Assembly: GCF_900290275.1 (NCBI RefSeq)
Contig: NZ_LT985324.1
Span: forward strand, 633,466-697,465
Length of the DNA stretch: 64,000 nt
From: Prevotella merdae
GTDB taxonomy: Bacteria > Bacteroidota > Bacteroidia > Bacteroidales > Bacteroidaceae
Reading direction: 5' to 3'
The notes under the pieces were generated by a model. It was not told where the DNA came from, did no database searches, and saw nothing but the letters and a program-made list of their open reading frames with translations. Within the stretch, counting starts at the first letter, position 1, and every line of letters begins with the position of its first letter. This document shows positions 1 to 6,748 of this stretch, in pieces. A program made the translations under genes and the position numbers.

Positions 1-69
1 ATTATCCCCCAACATGTTTCTTTGCGGAGATATGAAGGGTAATTTTATTTGTGACTATAGGCATAAGTA

Positions 70-170
70 GTCAACTATAAGTATGACTAAAATTAAATAA
101 GTCAACGTGAATTATAAATAAGTAATAACTGAGTCAACTTGTATTATCAATAATACTTAGAGTGGTCAAC
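70..170. repeat. four phased GTCAAC motifs, 31-32 nt apart
   Basis: GTCAAC occurs at 70, 101, 133 and 165, each preceded by A or G (RGTCAAC). The intervals are 31, 32 and 32 nt, close to three helical turns. Sequence between the motifs is AT-rich and not conserved, so the pattern looks more like spaced protein-binding sites than a copied tandem repeat. No function is known to me. Confidence 0.6.
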
Positions 171-187
171 TAAAATCGTTAAACCAC

Positions 188-258
188 ACACGGAACGGCC
201 ATTCGGTGACACGGAACGGCCATTCGGTGTCACGGAACGTACATTCGGTGACACCGAA
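188..258. repeat. 21-bp tandem repeat, three units plus a partial
   Basis: Three consecutive 21-bp units start at 188, 209 and 230, each beginning CACGGAACG and ending CATTCGGTG plus one base. The first two differ only in the last base, and the third has TA in place of GC near the middle. The partial fourth unit at 251 begins CACCGAAC, which makes the junction TTCGGTGACACCGAA (244-258) a perfect small hairpin. Confidence 0.8.
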
Positions 259-381
259 CATAAACTTGAGCCATGTATTTATAAAATATATAACGGTTGT
301 TCTTGGACAATAGAATTGGACAATAGAATAGGAGAGAGTGTAGGGGGTAGGGTGTATGTTGTTGGAATGTCGGTATAAAAC

Positions 382-415
382 AAAAAAAAGAGGAGAACAA
401 GATGTCCTCCTCTTT
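382..415 (-). terminator. terminator of the rpsF-rpsR-rplI operon
   Basis: The inverted repeat AAAGAGGAG / CTCCTCTTT is separated by an 11-nt loop. Read on the minus strand it is followed by a run of eight T. It sits just downstream of rplI. Confidence 0.8.
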
Positions 416-438
416 ATTATATACAGTTGTAATATAGA

Positions 439-948
439 TTACTCTGCTGCAGGTGCCTCAGTTGCAGGAGCCTCGGTAGCCTCTGTTGCAGGAGCCTCTA
501 CCTTAGCATCCTCAGCTACTACCTTAACAGGAACCTTAACCTCAACCTCCTTGTGGAAGTGGATTGTAGCCTCAAAGTCGCCTACGTGCTTGATATCGCG
601 CATTGTGATGATCTTGCGATCAACCTCGATGCCCTTCTTACCAAGCTCAGCAGCAACGGTAGCAGCGTTAACCGAGCCGTAAGTAGCACCAGTAGCGCTA
701 ACCTTAGCTGTGATAACGAGCTCTACACCATTGAGTTCCTCAGCCTTCTTCTCAGCTGCAGCCTTGATAGCTGCGAGCTTGTGAGCCTGCTGCTTCAAGT
801 TCTCAGCGAGAACCTTCTTTGCTGATTCAGATGCGATTACACCTTTGCCCTGGGGAATGAGGTAGTTACGGCCGTAACCACTCTTTACATTAACGATGTC
901 GTTCTTGTAACCCAGTCCGATAATATCTTCTTTAAGTATGATTTCCAT
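439..948 (-). CDS. rplI: 50S ribosomal protein L9
   Basis: This is L9 (bL9), which binds 23S rRNA near the L1 stalk and supports translation fidelity. The N-terminal domain with MEIILKEDIIGLGYKNDIV and the glycine/asparagine-rich GYGRNYLIPQGKG (about residues 24-36) is typical, followed by the long connecting helix and C-terminal domain to about residue 148. The last 20 residues are a low-complexity Glu/Ala/Pro/Thr tail that makes the protein (169 aa) longer than the usual 148-150. It is the last gene of rpsF-rpsR-rplI, 19 nt after rpsR, with a terminator downstream. Confidence 0.98.
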   Translation of the reverse strand: MEIILKEDIIGLGYKNDIVNVKSGYGRNYLIPQGKGVIASESAKKVLAENLKQQAHKLAAIKAAAEKKAEELNGVELVITAKVSATGATYGSVNAATVAAELGKKGIEVDRKIITMRDIKHVGDFEATIHFHKEVEVKVPVKVVAEDAKVEAPATEATEAPATEAPAAE

Positions 949-967
949 TGCTATTCCTCCTTAATAA

Positions 968-1237
968 TTATTTCATCAAATCGGTTACGTAAGGAAGCAA
1001 AGCAATCTGGCGAGCACGCTTAACAGCCTGTGCTACGCGACGCTGATACTTCAAAGATGTACCTGTGATACGACGTGGAAGGATCTTACCCTGCTCGTTC
1101 AAGAACTTCTTGAGGAACTCAGGATCCTTATAGTCGATGTACTTGATACCGCTCTTCTTGAAACGGCAATACTTCTTCTTGCGTGTGTCCACTGAAGGTG
1201 GAGTCAAATAGCGAATTTCTGATTCTACTGCTGCCAT
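968..1237 (-). CDS. rpsR: 30S ribosomal protein S18
   Basis: S18 (bS18) sits on the 30S platform beside S6. The sequence has the conserved core with [19 protein letters not shown] and [30 protein letters not shown] (about residues 34-85). The length of 89 aa is normal for Bacteroidetes. It lies between rpsF (3 nt upstream) and rplI, the usual order for this operon, and is presumably co-transcribed from the promoter before rpsF. Confidence 0.98.
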   Translation of the reverse strand: MAAVESEIRYLTPPSVDTRKKKYCRFKKSGIKYIDYKDPEFLKKFLNEQGKILPRRITGTSLKYQRRVAQAVKRARQIALLPYVTDLMK

Positions 1238-1240
1238 AAT

Positions 1241-1582
1241 TTAAGCCTCCTTGTTTGCAAATTTGTTACGTCTCTTCTCAGCATACTGTGCAGCATACTT
1301 GTCGAGCTTAACTGTCATGTGACGAATAACTTTCTCGTCGCGGCGATAGCCAGTTTCGAGAGTTTTAACGATTGTAGGCTCAGCCTTGAACTCGAGCAGG
1401 CAATAGAATCCTGTTGACTTCTTCTGAATAGCATAAGCCATCTTCTTGAGTCCCCAGGTCTCCTCGTTCACGATCTCAGCACCATTGTCGGTGAGGAGCT
1501 TCTTGAACTTTGCGACCGCTTCCTTCATCTGTTCATCAGACAAAACGGGAGTCAAAATGAAAACGGTTTCGTATCGATTCAT
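1241..1582 (-). CDS. rpsF: 30S ribosomal protein S6
   Basis: S6 (bS6) partners S18 on the 30S platform. The start at 1582 gives [16 protein letters not shown], the usual N-terminus. An in-frame ATG ten codons upstream would add an atypical Phe/Asn-rich stretch and is not preferred. Motifs [29 protein letters not shown] and [12 protein letters not shown] fit the family over its whole length, and a short basic/Ala C-terminal tail follows. It is the first gene of the operon, with a TACCTTTG box about 45 nt upstream. Confidence 0.97.
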   Translation of the reverse strand: MNRYETVFILTPVLSDEQMKEAVAKFKKLLTDNGAEIVNEETWGLKKMAYAIQKKSTGFYCLLEFKAEPTIVKTLETGYRRDEKVIRHMTVKLDKYAAQYAEKRRNKFANKEA

Positions 1583-1623
1583 TGTTTGTGAAAAATTAAA
1601 AATACTTTGCAAAATTGCGGGTG

Positions 1624-1654
1624 CAAAGGTACTACTTTTATTTTATACTGGCAA
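1624..1654 (-). promoter_or_regulatory. promoter of the rpsF operon
   Basis: On the minus strand TACCTTTG (1624-1631) matches the Bacteroidetes -7 box TAnnTTTG. TTG at 1652-1654 lies 20 nt upstream as a -33 element. The start codon at 1582 follows after a short leader. Confidence 0.65.
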
Positions 1655-1778
1655 TGGTGTGAATGTATTTACTTGTTTTATTTAACGTTTTTTACTAAAG
1701 AATTGATGTATAGCAATAAAATATTTGTATTCTTGAATTATATTTGCTTGTTTTTGGGCTGTTTATCTAAAAAATGTC

Positions 1779-1786
1779 TACCTTTG
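1779..1786 (+). promoter_or_regulatory. -7 box upstream of lrgA
   Basis: TACCTTTG matches TAnnTTTG and lies about 63 nt before the lrgA start. The best upstream TTTG (1753-1756) leaves a 22-nt spacer, slightly long, so the -33 element is uncertain. Confidence 0.5.
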
Positions 1787-1848
1787 CAGTTGGATAACTC
1801 TCCGTATAGTATTATTAATAAAGGTATTTAAAAATTGTTTCTGGGATT

Positions 1849-2229
1849 ATGATGATTCGTCAGTTGGCTATCATTTTCGGGTGTCTAGCGCTGGGTGAGC
1901 TGGTAATTTATCTCACTCATATTCCGCTGCCTTCGAGCATTCTGGGTATGCTCTTGTTGACACTCTTGCTTAAGCTCAAGGTTATACGCCTGGAGTGGGT
2001 GCGCAGCATTTCCGACTTCTTGGTTGGTAATATAGGTTTCTTCTTTGTTCCGCCAGGAGTGGCTGTTATGCTTTACTTCGACATTATCAAGGCTCAGCTT
2101 GTGCCTATTGTTGTTGCTTCGGTTGTGTCTACTGTACTTGTGCTTGCCGTTACGGGTTGGGTGCACCAATGTTATGGCAAGGCTAAGGACAAGGCTCATG
2201 ATATGTTGAAGCATGACGATAAAGCCTAA
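1849..2229 (+). CDS. lrgA: CidA/LrgA family membrane protein
   Basis: This is a small holin-like inner-membrane protein. The 126-residue sequence has four hydrophobic segments, with the family motif LTHIPLPSSILGMLLLTLLL (about 22-41) and VRSISDFLVGNIGFFFVPPGVAVM (about 52-75). In other bacteria LrgAB/CidAB proteins have been linked to murein hydrolase control, autolysis and, more recently, pyruvate or small-acid movement; which applies here cannot be told. It is followed 50 nt later by lrgB, and the two form a standard pair. Confidence 0.93.
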   Translation: MMIRQLAIIFGCLALGELVIYLTHIPLPSSILGMLLLTLLLKLKVIRLEWVRSISDFLVGNIGFFFVPPGVAVMLYFDIIKAQLVPIVVASVVSTVLVLAVTGWVHQCYGKAKDKAHDMLKHDDKA

Positions 2230-2279
2230 TGTCTTATATATAATGTATTATTATTAATAATGTAAAGCAAGTAGATAAT

Positions 2280-2972
2280 ATGGAATATTTCTCTAACGAT
2301 TTTTTTCTGATAGCCTTGACGTTTGGCACTTATTTCTTGGGCAAGTTGTTGCGCCGTCTTACCGGTTGGGTAGTGATGAATCCGATATTGATATCGATAG
2401 CGTGCATCATTGCATTCTTGAAAATTACAGGCATAAGCTACGAGACATACAATCAGGGTGGCCATATGATTGAGTTTTGGTTACGTCCTGCAGTAGTGGC
2501 TCTTGGTGTGCCTCTCTATATGCAGTTGTCCACTATCAAGAAGCAGCTTACACCAATTGTACTTTCAGAGTTGGCAGGTTGTGTGGTTGGTATTGTTTCG
2601 GTGGTTTGGATAGCCAAGGAACTTGGTGCCTCAAGGGAGGTTGTATTGTCGTTGGCGTCAAAGTCGGTAACTACACCTATTGCAATGGAAGTAACAAAGG
2701 CAGTTGGTGGTATACCGTCGCTTACAGCAGCTGTAGTGGTAGGTGTTGGATTGCTTTGTGCCGTATGCGGTTATCGCACAATGGGCTTTGCACGTGTAAA
2801 GACGCCCGTAGCTCAGGGTTTGTCAATGGGAACGGCAGCTCATGCCTTAGGTACGGCAACATCTATGGACCGTAGTCAGGTGCACGGAGCTTATGCCAGC
2901 CTTGGACTTACGCTTAACGGTATATTCACTTCGCTGCTTACTCCATCTATAATTCCGCTGATTCTTGGTTGA
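2280..2972 (+). CDS. lrgB: LrgB family membrane protein
   Basis: This is the partner of LrgA. The 230-aa polytopic protein has the LrgB signatures RPAVVALGVPLYMQ (about 68-81), SLASKSVTTPIAMEV (about 124-138) and GTAAHALGTATSMD (about 184-197). About seven to eight hydrophobic segments cover the length. The pair probably forms one transcription unit from the promoter near 1780. Homologues (YohK, plant PLGG1) transport small organic acids, so a metabolite-efflux role is possible. It ends in a long-loop inverted repeat shared with convergent rlmH. Confidence 0.93.
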   Translation: MEYFSNDFFLIALTFGTYFLGKLLRRLTGWVVMNPILISIACIIAFLKITGISYETYNQGGHMIEFWLRPAVVALGVPLYMQLSTIKKQLTPIVLSELAGCVVGIVSVVWIAKELGASREVVLSLASKSVTTPIAMEVTKAVGGIPSLTAAVVVGVGLLCAVCGYRTMGFARVKTPVAQGLSMGTAAHALGTATSMDRSQVHGAYASLGLTLNGIFTSLLTPSIIPLILG

Positions 2973-2996
2973 TAGCCAGGTTTGTGATAAAAAGAC

Positions 2997-3075
2997 AAGA
3001 GTCAGGATTGATGCGCTTCGCTTCAGCATGTTGGTATTCTTGCTGATTCGGTATCGGGCATAAATCCTGACTCTT
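2997..3075. repeat. 13-bp inverted repeat with 53-nt loop between convergent genes
   Basis: AAGAGTCAGGATT (2997-3009) and AATCCTGACTCTT (3063-3075) are perfect complements. The loop contains a second small inverted repeat (ATGC ... GCAT). It lies between lrgB (plus) and rlmH (minus). No good T-run follows on either strand, so a simple terminator role is uncertain. Confidence 0.65.
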
Positions 3076-3100
3076 TGTGGTTTGTCGTGGCAAGTGTGTG

Positions 3101-3571
3101 CTATTCGTGATGGTAGCTTTCACCTTTTATAATGGTGCAAGCACGATATAGCTGTTCGGTGAAGATAAGTCTTACCATTTGGTGCGAGAATGTCATCTTG
3201 GATAGTGAGATGAGTTCATTGGCACGCTTGTATACAGCTTCGGAGAAACCATAAGGACCTCCGATGATAAATATCAGACGTCGTGCAGTCTGTTGGCGCT
3301 TCTCAAGCCATGTAGCCATTTGCAAACTGGTGCGTTCGGCACCTTTCTCGTCAAGTAATACCACTGTGTCGGATGCTTGAATGAGTTTTAGTATCTGTTC
3401 ACCCTCCATTTGCTTCTGCTGTTCTTCCGACAGACTCTTGGTGTTCTTAATGGCTGGAATGGTGGTTATGCCAAATGGCATATAGTGTGTAATGCGCTCT
3501 GTATAGTCGTTTATGCCGTTGACGTATAGCTTGTCATTGGTCTTGCCTATCAGTATAAGTTCAGTCTTCAT
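3101..3571 (-). CDS. rlmH: 23S rRNA (pseudouridine1915-N3)-methyltransferase
   Basis: RlmH is a SPOUT-class SAM-dependent methyltransferase acting on helix 69 pseudouridine of 70S ribosomes. Visible features are TVVLLDEKGAERTSLQMATWLEKR (about 70-93), the knot segment FIIGGPYGFSEAVYKRANELISLSKMTFSHQMVRLIFTEQLYRACTI (about 101-147) and the C-terminal YHHE. The length, 156 aa, matches the family. The start overlaps the end of the upstream DUF4491 gene by 11 nt, so the two are likely co-transcribed. Confidence 0.96.
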   Translation of the reverse strand: MKTELILIGKTNDKLYVNGINDYTERITHYMPFGITTIPAIKNTKSLSEEQQKQMEGEQILKLIQASDTVVLLDEKGAERTSLQMATWLEKRQQTARRLIFIIGGPYGFSEAVYKRANELISLSKMTFSHQMVRLIFTEQLYRACTIIKGESYHHE

Positions 3572-3869
3572 AATCTTTCTTTCGCTTAGGGTTCATAGGG
3601 AACCATCCCTTTTTTACTCTTTGTTTCTGCTCGAATATCTCGCCAATGCTCCACAGGCATGATGCGCCACATACCCCCAATAGGGCAGATGCTATAACGT
3701 TGGCCACAAACATTGCGCCTAAGATGAGCAACAGGCCTGATATAAGGAATATCCACCAAAGACGTGTACCAAAATAGTATTCTACCTTGATGACGATAGG
3801 ATGGAACAATCCTATAATAAGAAATGTGCTAACGGCTATTATTAAGCCGGTGAAATAAAGTTGATCCAT
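3561..3869 (-). CDS. DUF4491 family membrane protein
   Basis: This is a small integral membrane protein of unknown function confined to Bacteroidetes and some Firmicutes. Three hydrophobic segments are visible (about 5-27, 38-56, 61-80), with the conserved FLIIGLFHPIVIKVEYYFGTR, a CSWSIGE-like segment (CLWSIGEIFEQ) and the basic tail VKKGWFPMNPKRK. I recognise the family but know of no assigned role. It overlaps rlmH, which suggests linked expression but not necessarily linked function. Confidence 0.85.
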   Translation of the reverse strand: MDQLYFTGLIIAVSTFLIIGLFHPIVIKVEYYFGTRLWWIFLISGLLLILGAMFVANVIASALLGVCGASCLWSIGEIFEQKQRVKKGWFPMNPKRKKDYED

Positions 3870-3971
3870 GTGTAACGTGTTTTATGAGTGCAAAATTACT
3901 TAAAAACATGCAGAAAAGCACGTTAATATGAAGAAAATCATGGGGTAGGGAGCAAAAAAGAGGATAAATAT

Positions 3972-4002
3972 TTTGTCAACCAAGTTAAAATGACTACCTT
4001 TG
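3972..4002 (+). promoter_or_regulatory. promoter of infC-rpmI-rplT
   Basis: TTTG (3972-3975) and TACCTTTG (3995-4002) are separated by 19 nt, an excellent match to the Bacteroidetes promoter. The leader to the infC start is about 55 nt. Confidence 0.75.
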
Positions 4003-4063
4003 CACCCGCTTATAAAAGCAGCTAACGCTTTAAAAAATATAGCTTTATCACAAAAATAGTTTA

Positions 4064-4753
4064 ATGAAGAATGACAAAATGAAAAACCAGTACCGCGTGA
4101 ACGAGCAGATTCGCGTTAGGGAAGTACGTATAGTGAGTGACGGTGAATCAACTGTTATGCCTACACGTCATGCTTTGGACATGGCGAGAGAGCAAGGTGT
4201 TGACCTTGTAGAAATATCCCCCAATGCCCAACCACCTGTTTGTCGTCTCATAGACTATAGCAAATTCCTCTATCAGCAGAAGAAGCATGCCAAGGAGATG
4301 AAGGCAAAGCAGGCTAAGGTTGAAGTGAAGGAGATTCGTTTTGGACCTCAGACTGATGAGCACGACTACAACTTTAAGTTGAAACATGCCCAGGAGTTCT
4401 TGAACGAGGGCAATAAGGTTCGCGCTTATGTATTCTTCCGTGGTCGCTCTATTCTCTTTAAGGAGCAGGGCGAGGTTCTATTGCTTCGTTTTGCCAACGA
4501 CCTTGAGGAGTATGCAAAGGTAGAACAGCTCCCGAAGCTCGATGGCAAGAAGATGTTCCTTTACTTGGCTCCTAAAAAGGCCGGTGTAGTAAAGAAGAGT
4601 CAGCAGAAGGTAGACCGTGAGAAGCGTGAGGCAGAGGCACGTGCTCCGAAGCAGAACGTAGATGCTGCAGATGCTGTGCCAGCAAACGGCGGACTTCTTG
4701 CTAATGCAAAGGTAAGCCCTGAGGCGCTTAAGGCTCTTAAGGGAGAAGAATAA
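4064..4753 (+). CDS. infC: translation initiation factor IF-3
   Basis: IF-3 binds the 30S subunit, discriminates initiator tRNA and prevents premature 50S joining. The N-domain ([19 protein letters not shown], about 9-27), the basic linker with [24 protein letters not shown] (about 79-102) and the C-domain with [21 protein letters not shown] are clear. At 229 aa it is longer than the usual 170-200 because of a C-terminal extension from about residue 180, rich in Lys/Ala/Glu. The canonical infC-rpmI-rplT order follows. The start is the ATG at 4064, and no unusual AUU start is needed. Confidence 0.97.
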   Translation: MKNDKMKNQYRVNEQIRVREVRIVSDGESTVMPTRHALDMAREQGVDLVEISPNAQPPVCRLIDYSKFLYQQKKHAKEMKAKQAKVEVKEIRFGPQTDEHDYNFKLKHAQEFLNEGNKVRAYVFFRGRSILFKEQGEVLLLRFANDLEEYAKVEQLPKLDGKKMFLYLAPKKAGVVKKSQQKVDREKREAEARAPKQNVDAADAVPANGGLLANAKVSPEALKALKGEE

Positions 4754-4831
4754 GACAACATGATAAAGTGTGCGTAACGCCCTGGTATATGCGTTGCCAC
4801 ATATAATAATAATAATTTAAAATTAAAAAAA

Positions 4832-5029
4832 ATGCCAAAAGTTAAGACTAACTCCGGTGCAAAGAAGAGATTCCGCTTTACCGGAACAGGTAAGATCAAG
4901 CGTCATCACGCTTTCCACAGTCACATTCTGACTAAGAAGACAAAGAAGCAGAAGAGAAATCTCCTTGGTGAGACTATCGTAGACCGTTCAAACTTGAAGC
5001 AGGTTCGCGACTTGCTCTGCCTCCGTTAA
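4832..5029 (+). CDS. rpmI: 50S ribosomal protein L35
   Basis: L35 (bL35), 65 aa, is highly basic. The start [20 protein letters not shown] and the internal KTKKQKRNL match the family, and the protein ends in the usual Leu/Arg-rich VRDLLCLR. It sits 78 nt after infC and 36 nt before rplT, in the conserved operon order. Confidence 0.97.
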   Translation: MPKVKTNSGAKKRFRFTGTGKIKRHHAFHSHILTKKTKKQKRNLLGETIVDRSNLKQVRDLLCLR

Positions 5030-5065
5030 TTTTATTAGTCAAACATTTAAAGGAAAAAGAAAACT

Positions 5066-5410
5066 ATGCCAAGATCAGTCAATCATGTTGCTTCTAAAGC
5101 AAAGAGAACAAGAATCCTGAAACTCACCAAGGGTTACTATGGTGCACGCAAGAATGTTTGGACCGTAGCAAAGAACACCTGGGAAAAGGGTCTCACATAT
5201 GCATACCGTGACCGCCGCAATAAGAAGCGCAATTTCCGCGCATTGTGGATCCAGCGTATCAACGCTGCTGCTCGTCTTGAGAACATGAGCTACTCTACAC
5301 TTATGGGTGCTCTTCACAAGGCAGGTATCGAGATTAACCGCAAGGTCCTTGCTGACCTCGCTGTTAACAACCCTGAGGCTTTCAAGGCCATCGTTGAGAA
5401 GGTAAAATAA
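5066..5410 (+). CDS. rplT: 50S ribosomal protein L20
   Basis: L20 (bL20), 114 aa, is an early 50S assembly protein with a long basic N-terminal helix ([20 protein letters not shown], then [14 protein letters not shown]). The C-terminal globular part includes [21 protein letters not shown] and the [14 protein letters not shown] segment. The length is as expected. It is the last gene of the operon, with a strong terminator 20 nt downstream. In other phyla L20 represses its own operon; no comparable leader structure was looked for exhaustively here. Confidence 0.97.
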   Translation: MPRSVNHVASKAKRTRILKLTKGYYGARKNVWTVAKNTWEKGLTYAYRDRRNKKRNFRALWIQRINAAARLENMSYSTLMGALHKAGIEINRKVLADLAVNNPEAFKAIVEKVK

Positions 5411-5430
5411 GTCAATCTTATTTTTATATA

Positions 5431-5464
5431 GGAGGTAGTACCAATGGTATTACCTCCTTTTTTT
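5431..5464 (+). terminator. terminator after rplT
   Basis: A 12-bp stem (GGAGGTAGTACC / GGTATTACCTCC, one G-U pair) with a 3-nt loop is followed by a run of seven T. Confidence 0.92.
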
Positions 5465-5493
5465 GTCTTTTTATATAAAAATCCTAAATTCAT

Positions 5494-5524
5494 TTTGCTA
5501 TCTCGTTTTAATTTGATAATTTTG
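5494..5524 (+). promoter_or_regulatory. promoter of the MORN-repeat gene
   Basis: TTTG (5494-5497) and TAATTTTG (5517-5524) are separated by 19 nt. The GTG start at 5555 follows about 30 nt later, which supports that start codon. Confidence 0.7.
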
Positions 5525-5554
5525 GAGGTAATTACTTCATAATAACAAGAAAAC

Positions 5555-6676
5555 GTGAAAAATCATATATTATCAGCATTACTCCTGTTTATAGTGTCGG
5601 CTCATGTAAGTGCCCAGAAAATAACTCTTGGTTCGTGCACAACGCATGACGGAGGACAATATAAAGGACAGATGCAATCGGGCAAGCCAAGCGGCAAAGG
5701 TACTACCATATTTAAGAATGGTGACATTTTTGAAGGCGAATATGTTAAGGGCAAACGCCAAGGACAAGGTGTGTATACATTCTCGGACGGAGAGAAATAC
5801 GATGGAGAATGGTTCCAAGACCAGCAGCATGGATATGGTACTTACTGGTTTCTGAACAATAACAAGTATGTTGGAATGTGGTATCGTGACTATCAGCAGG
5901 GACATGGTGTGATGTACTACTATAATGGTGATAAGTACGATGGCTATTGGCAACAAGACAAACGACAAGGCAAGGGTAAGTATACGTTTGCTGGTGGTGC
6001 TTTCTATGATGGTAATTGGAAGGATGACCAGAAGTCGGGTAAGGGATTCTTTGCTTGGGGCGATGGTACAACATACGATGGTATGTGGCTTAACAACCAA
6101 CGTTCGGGTAAGGGTACAAACAAGTATGCCGATGGAGATGTGTATACAGGCGATTGGCTCAACGATATACAGAACGGGAAGGGTGTGTACAAATTTCAAA
6201 ACGGTGATGTATACGAAGGTGCCTATGTTCAAGGCGAACGCACTGGCGAAGGTATCTTCAAATATAAGAATGGCGACAAGTATACTGGCCACTTTAGCGA
6301 AGGCAACAAGGATGGTCAGGGTACTTTCGTGTGGAAAAATGGCGACATGTATATAGGTGAGTGGAAGAACGACCTACAGCATGGACGTGGCAAGCTTGTT
6401 AAGAAAAGTGGTGATGTGTTTGAAGGCGACTTCAGAAACGGAAAGGTAAATGGCAATGTTATTATCCACTTTGCTGATGGCTCCAAGTTTAAGGGCATAT
6501 ACAAGAATGGCAAGCGAAATGGAGCCGCAATAGAAGAATCGAAGGACGGTAAACGCTTCGAGGGATCGTATGTGGACGGACTACGTGATGGCTCGTTCGT
6601 AGAGAAGGACCGTAATGGACAGATTGTGAAACGTGGACATTACGAGCACGGTAGATGCTTCGAAGATAAAAACTAA
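5555..6676 (+). CDS. secreted MORN-repeat protein
   Basis: The 373-residue protein starts with GTG. A Sec signal peptide (hydrophobic LSALLLFIVSAHVSAQ, cleavage near residue 20) is followed by about fourteen 23-residue MORN units, each of the form Y-x-G-x-W/F-x(5-6)-G-x-G-x-Y/F-x-x-G-D (for example GEWFQDQQHGYGTYWF, GDWLNDIQNGKGVYKF). MORN arrays form extended beta-hairpin rods that bind lipids or proteins; no catalytic domain is attached. Export makes a periplasmic or surface scaffold likely, but the partner is unknown. It lies just upstream of glgB, without evidence for a shared function. Confidence 0.85.
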   Translation: MKNHILSALLLFIVSAHVSAQKITLGSCTTHDGGQYKGQMQSGKPSGKGTTIFKNGDIFEGEYVKGKRQGQGVYTFSDGEKYDGEWFQDQQHGYGTYWFLNNNKYVGMWYRDYQQGHGVMYYYNGDKYDGYWQQDKRQGKGKYTFAGGAFYDGNWKDDQKSGKGFFAWGDGTTYDGMWLNNQRSGKGTNKYADGDVYTGDWLNDIQNGKGVYKFQNGDVYEGAYVQGERTGEGIFKYKNGDKYTGHFSEGNKDGQGTFVWKNGDMYIGEWKNDLQHGRGKLVKKSGDVFEGDFRNGKVNGNVIIHFADGSKFKGIYKNGKRNGAAIEESKDGKRFEGSYVDGLRDGSFVEKDRNGQIVKRGHYEHGRCFEDKN

Positions 6677-6748
6677 TGGCTGATTGTGGCATACACAATG
6701 GCTGCATATATAACCGAAAAATCTCAAACAACAATTAAAATATCAATT

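Larger units (their letters stand above)
1..438. other. gene-free region with two short-repeat arrays
   Basis: No convincing gene is seen here. The stretch lies downstream of the minus-strand ribosomal operon. It holds four GTCAAC motifs at a 31-32 nt period (70-170), a 21-bp tandem array (188-258) and the rplI terminator near 382-415. The left neighbour lies outside the window. Confidence 0.7.

Noticed and set aside
188..258. Short CRISPR array
   Set aside because: Units are contiguous with no spacers and only 21 bp long; no cas genes in the window.
1607..1831. Small plus-strand frame in the gap before lrgA
   Set aside because: Cys/Phe-rich with no start context, and it spans promoters on both strands.
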